In this document: piece after piece, positions 5,451 through 13,693 of the stretch
How positions within the stretch are numbered: position 1 is the first letter of the stretch
Layout: every line of letters starts with the position of its first letter
NCBI GenBank assembly: GCA_036513515.1
Contig: DATBYW010000344.1
Span: 1-30,672 of the forward strand
Origin: Nephthysia sp036513515
Lineage (GTDB): Bacteria > Chloroflexota > Dormibacteria > Dormibacterales > Dormibacteraceae
Direction of reading: 5' to 3'
Length of the DNA stretch: 30,672 bases
Translations under genes and position numbers: made by a program
Notes under the pieces: model-generated
What the model was told of the DNA's origin: nothing
The model's database searches: none
What the model saw: only the letters and a program-made list of their open reading frames with translations

Positions 5451-6683
5451 ATGAAACCGGGTTCGTGGACCGTCCTGCCATCACATCGGGCGTGGCTCGA
5501 CGATGAGGGCAGCAGGCTGCTGCGATTTGCAGCGGCGGCGCAGCATCCCGTCACCGGCTTCGCCTGGCTCGACGTCGACGGCAAGCCGGATCTGGACCGG
5601 CCGATCCAGACCTGGATCACAGCGCGGATGACACACGTCTTCGCCCTCGCCAACCTGCGTGGGAGGCCGGGGGCGGGCCTGCTCGCAGATCGTGGGCTCC
5701 AGTCGCTCTCGGGTCCCCTGCGGGACGTCGAGCACGGCGGCTGGTATTCCGCTCTCGCGCCCGACGGGCGGCCCGATGCGACCCGTAAGGCGGCCTACGA
5801 GCACGCCTTTGTCGTGCTCGCCACGGCGAGCGCCACGGTCGCCGGCAGGCCCGGAGCGGCGGAGCTGCTCGACGAGGCCTTATCGGTGGTGGACCATCGC
5901 TTCTGGAGCGAAGCCGAGGGCCGCTGCATGGAGAGCTGGGACCGCGGCTGGACCACGACCGAGCCATACCGGGGTGCCAACAGCAACATGCACTTCGTCG
6001 AGGCCTTCCTCGCCGCCGCGGATATCACGGGCGACGACCGGTGGCGGCGACGGGCGCTGAGCATTGGGGAGCGCCTGATCCATGGCTCAGCTCGGGAGAA
6101 CCGGTGGCGGCTGCCAGAGCACTTCGACGCCGAGTGGCGCCCGATGCTCGACTACAACGCCGAGGCCAGGGAGGATCCCTTCCGACCCTACGGGACCACC
6201 ATCGGCCACTGGCTGGAGTGGTGCCGGCTGCTCCTCCACGTCGAGGCTTCGCTGGCGGCCCCGCCGGCGTGGCTGATCGACGATGCCCGAATGCTGTTCG
6301 GGGAGGCGGTCCGCGCCGGGTGGGCGGTCGACGGCGCCGAGGGGTTCGTCTACACGCTCGACTGGGACGACCGGCCGCAGGTGCGCTCCCGGCTGCACTG
6401 GGTGGTCGCCGAGGCCATCGCCGCTGCGGCGTCGATGCACCGCCGCACCGGGGAGCCGGTTTACGAGGACTGGTACCGCCGGTTGTGGGATCACGCCGCG
6501 AGCCGCTTCATCGATCTCGAGAGAGGCAGCTGGCACCATGAGCTCACTCCCGACAACACCCCGGCGGCGGCGGTGTGGCCCGGCAAGCCGGACGTCTATC
6601 ACGCCTACCAGGCCACGCTGCTGCCACAGCTTCCGCTGGCCCCAGGCCTGGCGGTTGCGCTGCGCGACCGGCTGGGCGTTTGA
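5451..6683 (+). CDS. AGE-family aldose-ketose isomerase (YihS/mannose isomerase-like)
   Basis: 410 residues forming an (alpha/alpha)6 barrel of the N-acylglucosamine 2-epimerase superfamily. Residues matching the known YihS active site are all present at almost the same spacing: Arg59 (ARMTHVFALA), His181 (NMHFVEAF), His253 and Glu256 (GHWLEWCRLLLH), and His384 (DVYHAYQA). This pattern fits interconversion of unphosphorylated mannose/fructose/glucose or sulfoquinovose/sulfofructose rather than N-acetylglucosamine epimerisation. ATG 5451 has GGAGG at 5439-5443, 7 bases away. A beta-glucosidase follows 171 bases downstream, consistent with sugar use. No sulfoquinovose genes are nearby, so mannose/glucose-type isomerase is the safer guess. 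Confidence 0.9.
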   Translation: MKPGSWTVLPSHRAWLDDEGSRLLRFAAAAQHPVTGFAWLDVDGKPDLDRPIQTWITARMTHVFALANLRGRPGAGLLADRGLQSLSGPLRDVEHGGWYSALAPDGRPDATRKAAYEHAFVVLATASATVAGRPGAAELLDEALSVVDHRFWSEAEGRCMESWDRGWTTTEPYRGANSNMHFVEAFLAAADITGDDRWRRRALSIGERLIHGSARENRWRLPEHFDAEWRPMLDYNAEAREDPFRPYGTTIGHWLEWCRLLLHVEASLAAPPAWLIDDARMLFGEAVRAGWAVDGAEGFVYTLDWDDRPQVRSRLHWVVAEAIAAAASMHRRTGEPVYEDWYRRLWDHAASRFIDLERGSWHHELTPDNTPAAAVWPGKPDVYHAYQATLLPQLPLAPGLAVALRDRLGV

Positions 6684-6688
6684 GGTGA

Positions 6689-6715
6689 CACGGTCATCGG
6701 CTGTCGATGACCGTG
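6689..6715 (+). terminator. Perfect 11-bp hairpin after the AGE isomerase
   Basis: CACGGTCATCG (6689-6699), loop GCTGT, CGATGACCGTG (6705-6715). It starts 5 bases after the isomerase stop. There is no T-run, so it is either a non-canonical terminator or a 3' end hairpin. The arm sequence is not shared with other hairpins in the window. Confidence 0.55.
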
Positions 6716-6750
6716 CCGAACTCCAGCGGCGAGTCAGGCTGTTAACGCCC

Positions 6751-6777
6751 CCCACCCTCCCGCGCGCGGGGGGAGGA
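6751..6777. repeat. Imperfect GC palindrome (REP-like family member)
   Basis: CACCCTCCC at 6753-6761 is followed by a CCCGCG/CGCGGG palindrome (6759-6770), and CCTCCC (6756-6761) pairs with GGGAGG (6771-6776). The CACCCTCCC-x-GGGG-(A/G)AGG layout matches the elements at 14342-14374 and 23668-23697 (reverse strand). It lies between the isomerase and beta-glucosidase genes. Confidence 0.5.
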
Positions 6778-6854
6778 CTAAATCAAAATGATTGGTGATC
6801 GTTTCCTTGCCGGCGGCGTGAAAACGACGGCGTCGGTTATCCGGAGTGGGGGAT

Positions 6855-8312
6855 ATGGGCTTTCCTGAGCGATTCCTTTGGGGCGCGGCGACGGCCTCTT
6901 ATCAGATAGAGGGAGCGGTGGCGGAAGATGGCCGAGGCCCCTCCATCTGGGACACCTTCAGCCACACGCCCGGCAACACCATGCATGGTGACAACGGCGA
7001 CATCGCGGACGACCACTACCACCGCCTGGACGAGGACCTGGACCTCATGGCCAGGCTCGGCCTGGGAGCCTATCGGTTCTCGGTCGCCTGGCCTCGTGTC
7101 CAGCCAGACGGCCGCGGCCGGCCCAACCAGGCCGGCCTGGACTTCTATCGCCGTCTTCTGGAGGGGTTGCGGCGGCGCGGAATCACGCCGGCGGCGACTC
7201 TCTACCACTGGGACCTGCCCCAGGCGCTGGAGGACCAGGGCGGCTGGGCGGCGCGCGAGACGGCGGAGCGGTTCGCCGAGTACTCCGAGATCGTCGCGCG
7301 CGAGTTGGGGGAGGGGATCGGGCTCTGGATCACCCTGAACGAGCCGTGGGTCGCGGCCTGGATGGGCTACGGGACAGGGCGCCACGCCCCTGGGCGCAGC
7401 GAGATCGGATTGGCCCTGGCCGCCACGCACCATCTCCTGCTCGGCCACGGCCTGGCCATCCAGGCGCTGCGCGGCGAGCTGGGGGAAGAAGCCCCCCTCG
7501 GCATCACCCTCAACCTCGCGCCCGTGCACGCGCACGGCGATTCGGAGAGGGACCGGCTCGCCCAACGCCTGGTGGACGGCAACCTCAACCGGCTCTTCCT
7601 GGACCCCCTTTTCAGGGGGCGATATCCCGAGGATATGGTCGAGCACTACCGCGAGAGGCGTCCTGGCCTTGGGGTGGTGAGGGAGGGCGACCTGGAAACC
7701 ATCGCCGCTCCCATCGACTTCCTCGGCGTCAACTACTACTCGCCGCGCAACGTCGTAGCACTCGAGCGAGTCAAGGACGGGGTCGCGCCGGCCGGGTTGG
7801 CGGCGCTCGCCCAACGCGCGGAGAGCCGCGCCTCACGCGATCACCCGATAGCCGAGGACCTGGGGGCGGCCGAGGTCTGGCCTCTCCACCTGGATACCAG
7901 CGCGATGGGCTGGACCATCGAGCCCGACGCGTTGACGGAGCTCCTGCTGCGCCTTCACGCCGAGTACGGGCCGCGGCCCCTCTACATCACCGAGAACGGC
8001 ACGGCGGCCAACGACTACGCGGATCCCGAAGGGCGCGTGGTCGACCCCGAGCGCATCGCCTACCTGGACAGTCACCTGCGTGCCGCGCAGGCGGCGATTG
8101 AGCAGGGGGTCGACCTGCGGGGCTACTTCACCTGGTCCCTGCTGGACAACTTCGAGTGGTCGCTCGGCTACTCCAAGCGGTTCGGCCTGGTCTACGTCGA
8201 GTACAGCTCCCAGCGCCGGATTCCGAAGGCCAGCTTTGACTGGTACCGAGAGGTGGTCGCTGCGAGTGCCCTCCCCACGACCGGTGCCGTGGCGATGGAG
8301 GTCCAGCCCTAA
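6855..8312 (+). CDS. bglA: GH1 family beta-glucosidase
   Basis: Hydrolyses beta-linked glucosides or related oligosaccharides in the cytoplasm; no signal peptide is present. 485 residues from ATG 6855, preferred over GTG 6846 because GGAG at 6843-6846 is spaced 8 bases from it and FPERFLWGAATASYQIEG is the normal GH1 start. The acid/base is Glu163 in TLNEPW and the nucleophile Glu380 in YITENGTA. NYYSPRNV, the DNFEWSLGYSKRFGL aglycone/sugar-contact block and SFDWYREV at the end are typical. The length exceeds the common ~445 because of an extra loop at about 305-345 before the WTIEP block. It ends 46 bases from the convergent typA. Exact substrate unknown. Confidence 0.95.
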   Translation: MGFPERFLWGAATASYQIEGAVAEDGRGPSIWDTFSHTPGNTMHGDNGDIADDHYHRLDEDLDLMARLGLGAYRFSVAWPRVQPDGRGRPNQAGLDFYRRLLEGLRRRGITPAATLYHWDLPQALEDQGGWAARETAERFAEYSEIVARELGEGIGLWITLNEPWVAAWMGYGTGRHAPGRSEIGLALAATHHLLLGHGLAIQALRGELGEEAPLGITLNLAPVHAHGDSERDRLAQRLVDGNLNRLFLDPLFRGRYPEDMVEHYRERRPGLGVVREGDLETIAAPIDFLGVNYYSPRNVVALERVKDGVAPAGLAALAQRAESRASRDHPIAEDLGAAEVWPLHLDTSAMGWTIEPDALTELLLRLHAEYGPRPLYITENGTAANDYADPEGRVVDPERIAYLDSHLRAAQAAIEQGVDLRGYFTWSLLDNFEWSLGYSKRFGLVYVEYSSQRRIPKASFDWYREVVAASALPTTGAVAMEVQP

Positions 8313-8358
8313 CCGGCAAGCCTGCCCGTACCCGACCGAGCGGAGGAGGCGCGCCGAG

Positions 8359-10191
8359 TCAGGCGGTGGCCGCCTCCGCGCGACGCCTCGCCCGAGCCTG
8401 CTCGACCTCGGTCAGGTATCGCTTGCGAAGTCGCAGGTGCTTGGGAGTCACTTCGAGCAGCTCATCGTCGACCAGGAAGTCGAGCGATTGCTCCAGGCTC
8501 AGCCTGGTGGCGGGCGTGAGCCGCACCGCGATGTCGGCGGAAGCGGCACGCACGTTGGACTGCTTCTTCTCACGGCAGACGTTGACCGAAATGTCGCCGG
8601 CCCGCCTCTGGATGCCGACGATCATCCCCTCGTAGACCTCTTCGCCGGGCTCGATGAAGGTCGAGCCGCGAAGCTGTACGTTGGCAAGGCCATAGGTCAG
8701 CGACCTCCCCGGCGAGGACGCCGTGAGGGCTCCGTTGCGGTGATCGCTGAGCTCACCTGCCCAGGGTCGGTAGCCGATGCCGATCGAGCCCATGATCCCG
8801 GTCCCCCCCGTGAGCGTCAGGAAGGCGTTGCGGAAGCCTATGAGTCCGCGAGTCGGGACGACGTAGTCGAGACGCACCGAGCCGCCGTCGCCGTAGGCGA
8901 TCTCGACCATCTCCCCGCGCCGCCGGCCGAGTGCTTCGGTCACCGCGCCGACGTAATCGGCGCCCACCTCGAGGGTCACCCTTTCCACGGGCTCCACCGC
9001 CCGCCCGTCGACCACCTTGACGATGGCCTCCGGCCGCGACACCTCGAACTCGTGGCCCTCCCGACGCATGGTCTCGATCAGGACGGCCAGGTGCAGCTCG
9101 CCGCGGCCGCTGACCAGGAACCTGTCGGCCGACTCGGTCTCCTCGACGCGCAGGCCAAGGTTGACCTTCAACTCACGCTGGAGCCGCGCCCGGAGCTGCC
9201 GGGACGTCGTGTGAACGCCGTCCCGGCCGGCCAGAGGCGAGGTGTTGACACCAAGCGCCATGCGCACTGTGGGCTCCTCGATCTCGATCCGGGGTAGTGA
9301 ATCCAGGTGCTCAGGATCGGCCACGGTGTCGCCGATGCTCACCTCCTCCAGCCCGGAAAGGAGCACGATGTCGCCCGCCTCGGCGCGTTCCACCGCTTCC
9401 CGGCCAAGGCCTCGATGGACGAGGACCTGGCCCACCCGAGCCTGCCTGGAGGCGCCGCCGGCGCCGAGCACGGCGACCTCGTCCCCCGGGCGCACGGAGC
9501 CGCGGAAGATGCGGCCGATGGAGAGGGAGCCCGTGTAGTCGTCGTGGGCGCGGTTGGAGACCAGCATCTGGAACGCCCCCTCTTCCACGAGGGGAGGCGG
9601 CACGTGCTTGACGATCGCCTCGAAGAGCGGGTCGAGGTCGCCGGGAAGGTGCTTCGGGTCGAGGCCGGCGCGGCCCTCCTTGGCGATCGCATAGAGCACC
9701 GGAGCGTCGAGCTGGTCCGCGTCGTCGGCCAGCTCCAGGAATAGATCGTGGACGCTGGCGAGCACCCGGTCGGGCTCGGCGTTCGGCCTGTCCAGCTTGT
9801 TGATCACGACGATGGTTCGGAGCCCAACCTCGAAGGCCTTGCGAAGGACGAACCGGGTCTGGGGCATGGGGCCCTCTACCGCGTCCACCAGGAGAAGGGC
9901 GCCGTCGGCCATGTTGAGGACGCGCTCAACCTCGCCGCCGAAGTCGGCGTGACCTGGCGTGTCGATGATGTTGATGGTGGTCCCGCCGCGGCGCACCGAG
10001 GTGTTCTTGGCCAGGATGGTGATGCCCTTCTCGCGTTCGAGCGCGTTGGAGTCGAGGATCAGCGTGCCGACGTCTTGAGACTCGCGAAAGGTGTTGCTCT
10101 GCTTGAGCAGGGCGTCGACCAGCGTCGTCTTGCCGTGGTCGACATGGGCGATGATCGCGAGGTTTCGGACGTCGTGGCGCAGCTTCGTCAT
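8359..10191 (-). CDS. typA: Ribosome-associated translational GTPase TypA/BipA
   Basis: 610 residues. G1 is AHVDHGKTT (15-23), switch I/G2 lies in REKGITILAKNTSV, G3 is DTPGHADFGGEVERVL, and G4 is NKLDRPNAE. Domains II, III (EF-G like), V and the TypA-specific C-terminal domain (ITYGL/RKRYL region, here LTYGLANVQLRGSTFIEPGEEVYEGMIVG and HLRLRKRYLTEVEQARARRR) are all present. It binds ribosomes and supports 50S assembly and growth under stress. ATG 10191 has no clear Shine-Dalgarno sequence. The gene is convergent with the GH1 gene and follows a 252-bp gap. Confidence 0.97.
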   Translation of the reverse strand: MTKLRHDVRNLAIIAHVDHGKTTLVDALLKQSNTFRESQDVGTLILDSNALEREKGITILAKNTSVRRGGTTINIIDTPGHADFGGEVERVLNMADGALLLVDAVEGPMPQTRFVLRKAFEVGLRTIVVINKLDRPNAEPDRVLASVHDLFLELADDADQLDAPVLYAIAKEGRAGLDPKHLPGDLDPLFEAIVKHVPPPLVEEGAFQMLVSNRAHDDYTGSLSIGRIFRGSVRPGDEVAVLGAGGASRQARVGQVLVHRGLGREAVERAEAGDIVLLSGLEEVSIGDTVADPEHLDSLPRIEIEEPTVRMALGVNTSPLAGRDGVHTTSRQLRARLQRELKVNLGLRVEETESADRFLVSGRGELHLAVLIETMRREGHEFEVSRPEAIVKVVDGRAVEPVERVTLEVGADYVGAVTEALGRRRGEMVEIAYGDGGSVRLDYVVPTRGLIGFRNAFLTLTGGTGIMGSIGIGYRPWAGELSDHRNGALTASSPGRSLTYGLANVQLRGSTFIEPGEEVYEGMIVGIQRRAGDISVNVCREKKQSNVRAASADIAVRLTPATRLSLEQSLDFLVDDELLEVTPKHLRLRKRYLTEVEQARARRRAEAATA

Positions 10192-10443
10192 TTGCTTGGG
10201 AGGTGGCTCGCCCGGCCGGCCCTGCCGGGCCTCAGGGAAGCCAACAGACTATACCGGCTGTAGATCCCGGCCTCTCCAGGCTTCCCGCCAGCCGTCAACA
10301 CCTATGCAACCGTGCTTTCGCAGTGTTTGTTGCATCAACTGAATGACAGTAACGCTGTAGGAGATGGTTGGTGGAGTGATGGTGGATTGACGCCAGCGGT
10401 TTCGGATCCGAACGGAGGACTCGGCGCTGACAGTCGCGGCTGC
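10192..10443 (-). promoter_or_regulatory. typA upstream gap with TATAGT -10 candidate and two hairpins
   Basis: On the minus strand TATAGT (10253 down to 10248) is the best -10 candidate and would give a leader of roughly 50 bases; no good -35 is spaced with it. The leader contains a 7-bp hairpin, GCCCGGC (10210-10216) with GCCGGGC (10224-10230). Farther upstream, ATGCAAC (10304-10310) and GTTGCAT (10329-10335) form an inverted repeat with an 18-base loop, possibly the terminator or operator between the secreted-protein gene and typA. The rest of the gap shows no gene. Confidence 0.35.
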
Positions 10444-12252
10444 TCAGGGGAGCGTGGCGTACCCCAGCTCGCGCCCGGCACCCACCACGAACACGTCCAC
10501 ACTGTCCGTCCCTGCCCTCGAGACCGCGGCCGGAGCCGTCACCGACTGTCCGCCGACAGGCGCCCAGCCGCTCCATCTGGCGCCGTCCCAGAACTGCCGG
10601 GAGAGCCCCGAGTCGCCCCCGACCGCGAACAGGTCCAGGCGATTCGGCCCGCGCGAAGCGGCCGCGGGCGAGGAGGCGAAGCTTCCGCCCTCGGTGTCCC
10701 ATCCGGTCCAGGCGCCATGGTCCCAGCCCCTGCGCCAGACCGCACCGTCGGTTCCGAGAACGAAGACGTCGAGCCTGCTCGGACCCCAGGAGACGCTTGC
10801 GGGGCCCGAAGACAGAACTCCGCCGAATGATTCCCAGCCGCGCCACGCGCTGCCGTCCCACGATCGGTGCCAGAGCGCGTCGTCGCTTCCTCTGACGAAG
10901 ACGTCCAGCCGGTTGCCTGACCAGGAGGCCGACGCCGGCCCGTCCTTCAAGACACCGCCGAGCGGTTCCCACCCGGTCCAGCCATTGCCGTCCCAGGAGA
11001 TGCGCCAGAGGCCGCGGTCGCTTCCTTTGACGAAGACGTCCAGCCGGTTGGGGCCCCAGGCGGTCGCAGCCGGGCCGGCGGTCAGGAAACCGCCCAGAGA
11101 CTCCCAGCCGCTCCAGGATCCGCCATTCGACCACCGGTGCCAGAGGCCATTGTCGAGTCCCCTTGCGAAGACGTCGAGACGGTCACGGCCCCAGGAGGCG
11201 GCAGCGGGCGAGGAGGTGAGCACGCCTCCCAGGCCGGCGAAGTTGATTGGCGCCAGGCTCGTGTTCACGCAGCCTCCCGCCGCGTTGCTCCAGATCGGCT
11301 GAACCGCTAGCTGGCGGCCGCCGAAAGTTCGATTGGCGAGGTCTATCCAGGCGCACTTGTCACCGGCCTCGGCGCCGCTGGCGTCCACCCACCCGGTGCC
11401 TGGATAAGGGTCGGTGATCGATTCCGCGTACTCGTGGCCCCCGATGATGCTGAAACCATCGAACAGGCCCTGGGCCCCGCCGTTGACCGAGTTGGCGCCA
11501 CAACTGGCCCCGGCGTCCGGCATGAACGGCAGGTAGCTGAAGGGGACTCCGGCCGCGGCGAGGCTGCCCCCCGAAGGAATTGCCCAGTGGTAAGCGCACC
11601 AACCGCCGCTGGCGAAGCCGGGTTGGGAGAGGCCGCTGGGGCTCAGGACCATCACCACGGCGCCTTCGGGAAGGGAGCCGAAATGTTGGGCGGCGCGCTG
11701 GGCCGCCAGCACCACGTCGCAGTCGCCCGGGTCGGTCTGCCCAGGTAGGCCACAGCTGGCCGCCGCGGTGCCGTAGGAGACGGGCGTCTCGTCGATCCAG
11801 GAGCCTTGCAGCTGGCCGGTCGGGTTGGTGATGGGGTGGAAGTTGCGCCCGGCGCAGAAGGTCCGAGGCGCATCCAGCCCGCCCGAGCAGTATTGCGTCA
11901 TCGAACCCGCCCAGTCGCTGCCTCCCACCGCGCCGAAGAAGGAGGTGACGTAGTCACGCGCGGGCTGATGGTTGGCCGACGACCACTGGGGGCCCCAGAA
12001 GGACAGGTAGACCTGGGGAACGTTCAGGACGCGTCCGCCGTTGTAGGCGAGCAGGTCGTTGACGTTGGCCGTCCGGGGCGTGGCCCGCCTCCCGGGCACC
12101 GCCCGGCCGGGGACTCCATGGGTGGTTCGCAGCTTGATCTTGGTAGCCGACGGGCGACTCGTCGCGAGGACCGGAGTCGAGAGGGGAGGGATGGGCCAGC
12201 CTACCAAGAGCCCGAGTGCCAGGACCAGCAGTCCGCGGGTTACCGTCCGCAT
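10444..12252 (-). CDS. Secreted HEYAE-motif protease-like protein with C-terminal beta-propeller repeats
   Basis: 602 residues. An N-terminal signal peptide (MRTVTRGLLVLALGLLVGW, hydrophobic core, processing near ALATS-like residues 28-32) is followed by a linker and a domain at about 75-330. That domain contains QVYLSFWGPQW, several paired cysteines and GGHEYAESITDP (His273, Glu274), then GWVDASGAEAGDKCAWID. The HE-x-x-E-containing motif with downstream acidic residues resembles zincin-like secreted bacterial proteins, but no classic HExxH is present, so protease activity is a guess. Residues 341-602 are five 45-residue units plus a partial sixth, each with GP-A-WG-x-x-RLDVFV-G-x-D-x-LW-W-x-G-x-W-GWE, a PLL-lectin-like beta-propeller. 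It may bind glycans on surfaces outside the cell. Confidence 0.8.
   Translation of the reverse strand: MRTVTRGLLVLALGLLVGWPIPPLSTPVLATSRPSATKIKLRTTHGVPGRAVPGRRATPRTANVNDLLAYNGGRVLNVPQVYLSFWGPQWSSANHQPARDYVTSFFGAVGGSDWAGSMTQYCSGGLDAPRTFCAGRNFHPITNPTGQLQGSWIDETPVSYGTAAASCGLPGQTDPGDCDVVLAAQRAAQHFGSLPEGAVVMVLSPSGLSQPGFASGGWCAYHWAIPSGGSLAAAGVPFSYLPFMPDAGASCGANSVNGGAQGLFDGFSIIGGHEYAESITDPYPGTGWVDASGAEAGDKCAWIDLANRTFGGRQLAVQPIWSNAAGGCVNTSLAPINFAGLGGVLTSSPAAASWGRDRLDVFARGLDNGLWHRWSNGGSWSGWESLGGFLTAGPAATAWGPNRLDVFVKGSDRGLWRISWDGNGWTGWEPLGGVLKDGPASASWSGNRLDVFVRGSDDALWHRSWDGSAWRGWESFGGVLSSGPASVSWGPSRLDVFVLGTDGAVWRRGWDHGAWTGWDTEGGSFASSPAAASRGPNRLDLFAVGGDSGLSRQFWDGARWSGWAPVGGQSVTAPAAVSRAGTDSVDVFVVGAGRELGYATLP
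10447..11232 (-). repeat. Tandem 135-bp coding repeats (five and a partial sixth)
   Basis: The 3' part of the secreted-protein gene encodes units of exactly 45 residues starting LGG/FGG/EGG/VGG. The recurring block encodes RLDVFV-G-x-D, visible on the plus strand as repeated GACGAAGACGTCCAGCCGGTTG-type segments about 135 bases apart. Near-identical blocks could recombine and change blade number. Confidence 0.85.
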
Positions 12253-12380
12253 CCAACGCCCTAAGACGAGCGAGGAGCCCGGACTGATCGGCCCGATTTC
12301 AGGCGAGGCAGGTCAGGGCGGTCGGGCGGTCTCCCGATCCCTGGGGCGCGCCGGCCGCATGGCCCCGAGTGACGGGCTGG

Positions 12381-13388
12381 CTAGAGGGTCCCCTTGGCGG
12401 GGGTCCGTCGCGGCCGGACCAGCCGGAAGTCCTTGAACACCTCTTCGCTGACGAGAAAGCCGGCGAAGATCAACACCACGCCGACCAGCTCGCCAAGGAA
12501 GAAGGACCAGGTGACACCGAACCGGTTCAGCCCGCTGGTGAGGCCGGGCACGAACCCTCCGGCTGCGATCAGCAGGGTGGCCGGTACCCGTGTGTTGAGC
12601 CGGCCGGCCAGCAGCGAGGCTGCGGCGCGGGGGAGGGAGGCCACCAGGTTGACCGCGACCGCCAGCGCCGCGTAGGCCTGGGCCACGACCGGCGGCAGGC
12701 GCACGCCGCGGCTTCGGAGGACCTTCCGCTTCGGCATGTAGACGTAGGCCGAAAACAGCGCTCCGAAGACCAGACAGAGCGCGCCGGCGATGTTGAAGGG
12801 ACCGCTCAGGACCCGCACATAGCCAGGGAAGGCGGCGCCCACCGGGACGTGGGTTTGCGGGTCGATCGCGTAGCCGGGCGGCGCCAGCGGCGCCGTGAGA
12901 ACCAGGAACGCCACCAGCACAGAGGCGGCCAGCAAGAACCCGGTCACGGCGTGCCCGATCAGGGGCCTGCGTCGCGCGGTGACGTACACGAAGGCGAGAG
13001 CCGCCAGGGTGGCGGCCGCGAGGACGACTTCCGCCGTGCGCGCCGAGCCCGGGTAGCGTCGGGCCACCGCAAGGGCGAGCAGGCCGCCCAGGAAGACTGC
13101 CATGGCGACGAAGTAGCCGAACCCGGTGCGAGCGAGGAGGTAAACCGTGCCCGCCCCTAGATAGGAGGCCACGAGCAGCGCTCCGAACAGATACCAGGCG
13201 CGGTACAGGGCCTCGTTCCAGCCCAGCGCGGAGCCGAAGAACTCAGTGCCTGCGCCGATCCCGTAACAGACCAGCCCGGCCGCCCAGACCAGCTGAAAGC
13301 TGCGCCGTCTCCGCCGCCACTGGTCCAGGACCAGAGCGGCGAACAGAAAGCTCGCGAGGGTGGAGAGCAGGGGGAGAAGGACGTTCAT
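12381..13388 (-). CDS. Polytopic membrane protein of unknown function
   Basis: 335 residues with about eight to ten hydrophobic helices. The first spans roughly 4-20 (LLPLLSTLASFLFAALVL), others lie near 30-50, 62-83, 90-108, 118-136, 146-168, 190-213, 231-249 and 268-284, and the last near 292-313. A basic loop RRRRRSFQ follows helix 1, and a basic cytosolic tail ends FRLVRPRRTPAKGTL. No transporter, kinase or enzyme motif is recognised. The layout, with a charged tail after the last helix, is that of an integral inner-membrane protein. ATG 13388 lacks an evident ribosome site. It lies 128 bp upstream of the secreted HEYAE gene on the same strand, so the two may be co-transcribed. Confidence 0.75.
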   Translation of the reverse strand: MNVLLPLLSTLASFLFAALVLDQWRRRRRSFQLVWAAGLVCYGIGAGTEFFGSALGWNEALYRAWYLFGALLVASYLGAGTVYLLARTGFGYFVAMAVFLGGLLALAVARRYPGSARTAEVVLAAATLAALAFVYVTARRRPLIGHAVTGFLLAASVLVAFLVLTAPLAPPGYAIDPQTHVPVGAAFPGYVRVLSGPFNIAGALCLVFGALFSAYVYMPKRKVLRSRGVRLPPVVAQAYAALAVAVNLVASLPRAAASLLAGRLNTRVPATLLIAAGGFVPGLTSGLNRFGVTWSFFLGELVGVVLIFAGFLVSEEVFKDFRLVRPRRTPAKGTL

Positions 13389-13570
13389 GAGTCCGGGGGC
13401 ACGTTGGAGGGCGCCCCTTGGGGCTCCTCCGCTCCCTTCAGCTCCTTCAGAGTCGGACCACCGATCGCTGACGCGCCTGCCGGCTCGACCACCGCCAGAC
13501 CATATCGCAAAGCTGTGAGATCGAAGCCGTCAGGCCGTGAAGCGCGGAGGCGGCTCGCCATCACTCGGAA

Positions 13571-13601
13571 TTGACACTCCTGACTGGTCCTCTGCTACGG
13601 T
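13571..13601 (+). promoter_or_regulatory. Promoter of the lysozyme-like gene
   Basis: A perfect TTGACA at 13571-13576 is followed 19 bases later by TACGGT (13596-13601), a TANNNT -10 of the kind common in high-GC bacteria. Transcription would start near 13608, about 100 bases before the TTG start at 13710, leaving a leader with strong secondary structure. The remaining part of the 321-bp gap (13389-13570) shows no gene or clear motif. Confidence 0.55.
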
Positions 13602-13621
13602 GTCGAGGTCAAGTTGACAGG

Positions 13622-13693
13622 CGCCTGAGCAGCTTTTCGGACAAGCTCTGTTACAGCTCAGGCGAGGCCGGTCCTCGGGGGTAGCGGACCGGC
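13622..13693 (+). promoter_or_regulatory. Structured 5' leader of the lysozyme-like gene, candidate cis-regulatory RNA
   Basis: Stem 1 is CGCCTGAGC (13622-13630) with GCTCAGGCG (13656-13664), 9 perfect pairs. Nested directly on it, AGCTT (13631-13635) pairs with AAGCT (13643-13647) around a 7-base loop, leaving an 8-base unpaired strand CTGTTACA. Stem 2 is GCCGGTCC (13667-13674) with GGACCGGC (13686-13693), 8 perfect pairs around an 11-base G-rich loop. The ribosome site GGAGG (13698-13702) lies 4 bases after stem 2 and could instead pair with CCTC (13673-13676). I do not recognise a known riboswitch class: the ydaO and GEMM signatures are not seen. Confidence 0.6.

Noticed and set aside
8080..9297. 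405-residue plus-strand ORF opposite typA
   Set aside because: Antisense to the well-supported typA and GH1 genes; the translation is low complexity and matches no family.
13500..13570. GCAAAGC segment resembling part of a c-di-GMP (GEMM) riboswitch core
   Set aside because: The rest of the GEMM consensus (paired stems, tetraloop and receptor) is missing, and the segment lies upstream of the predicted promoter.
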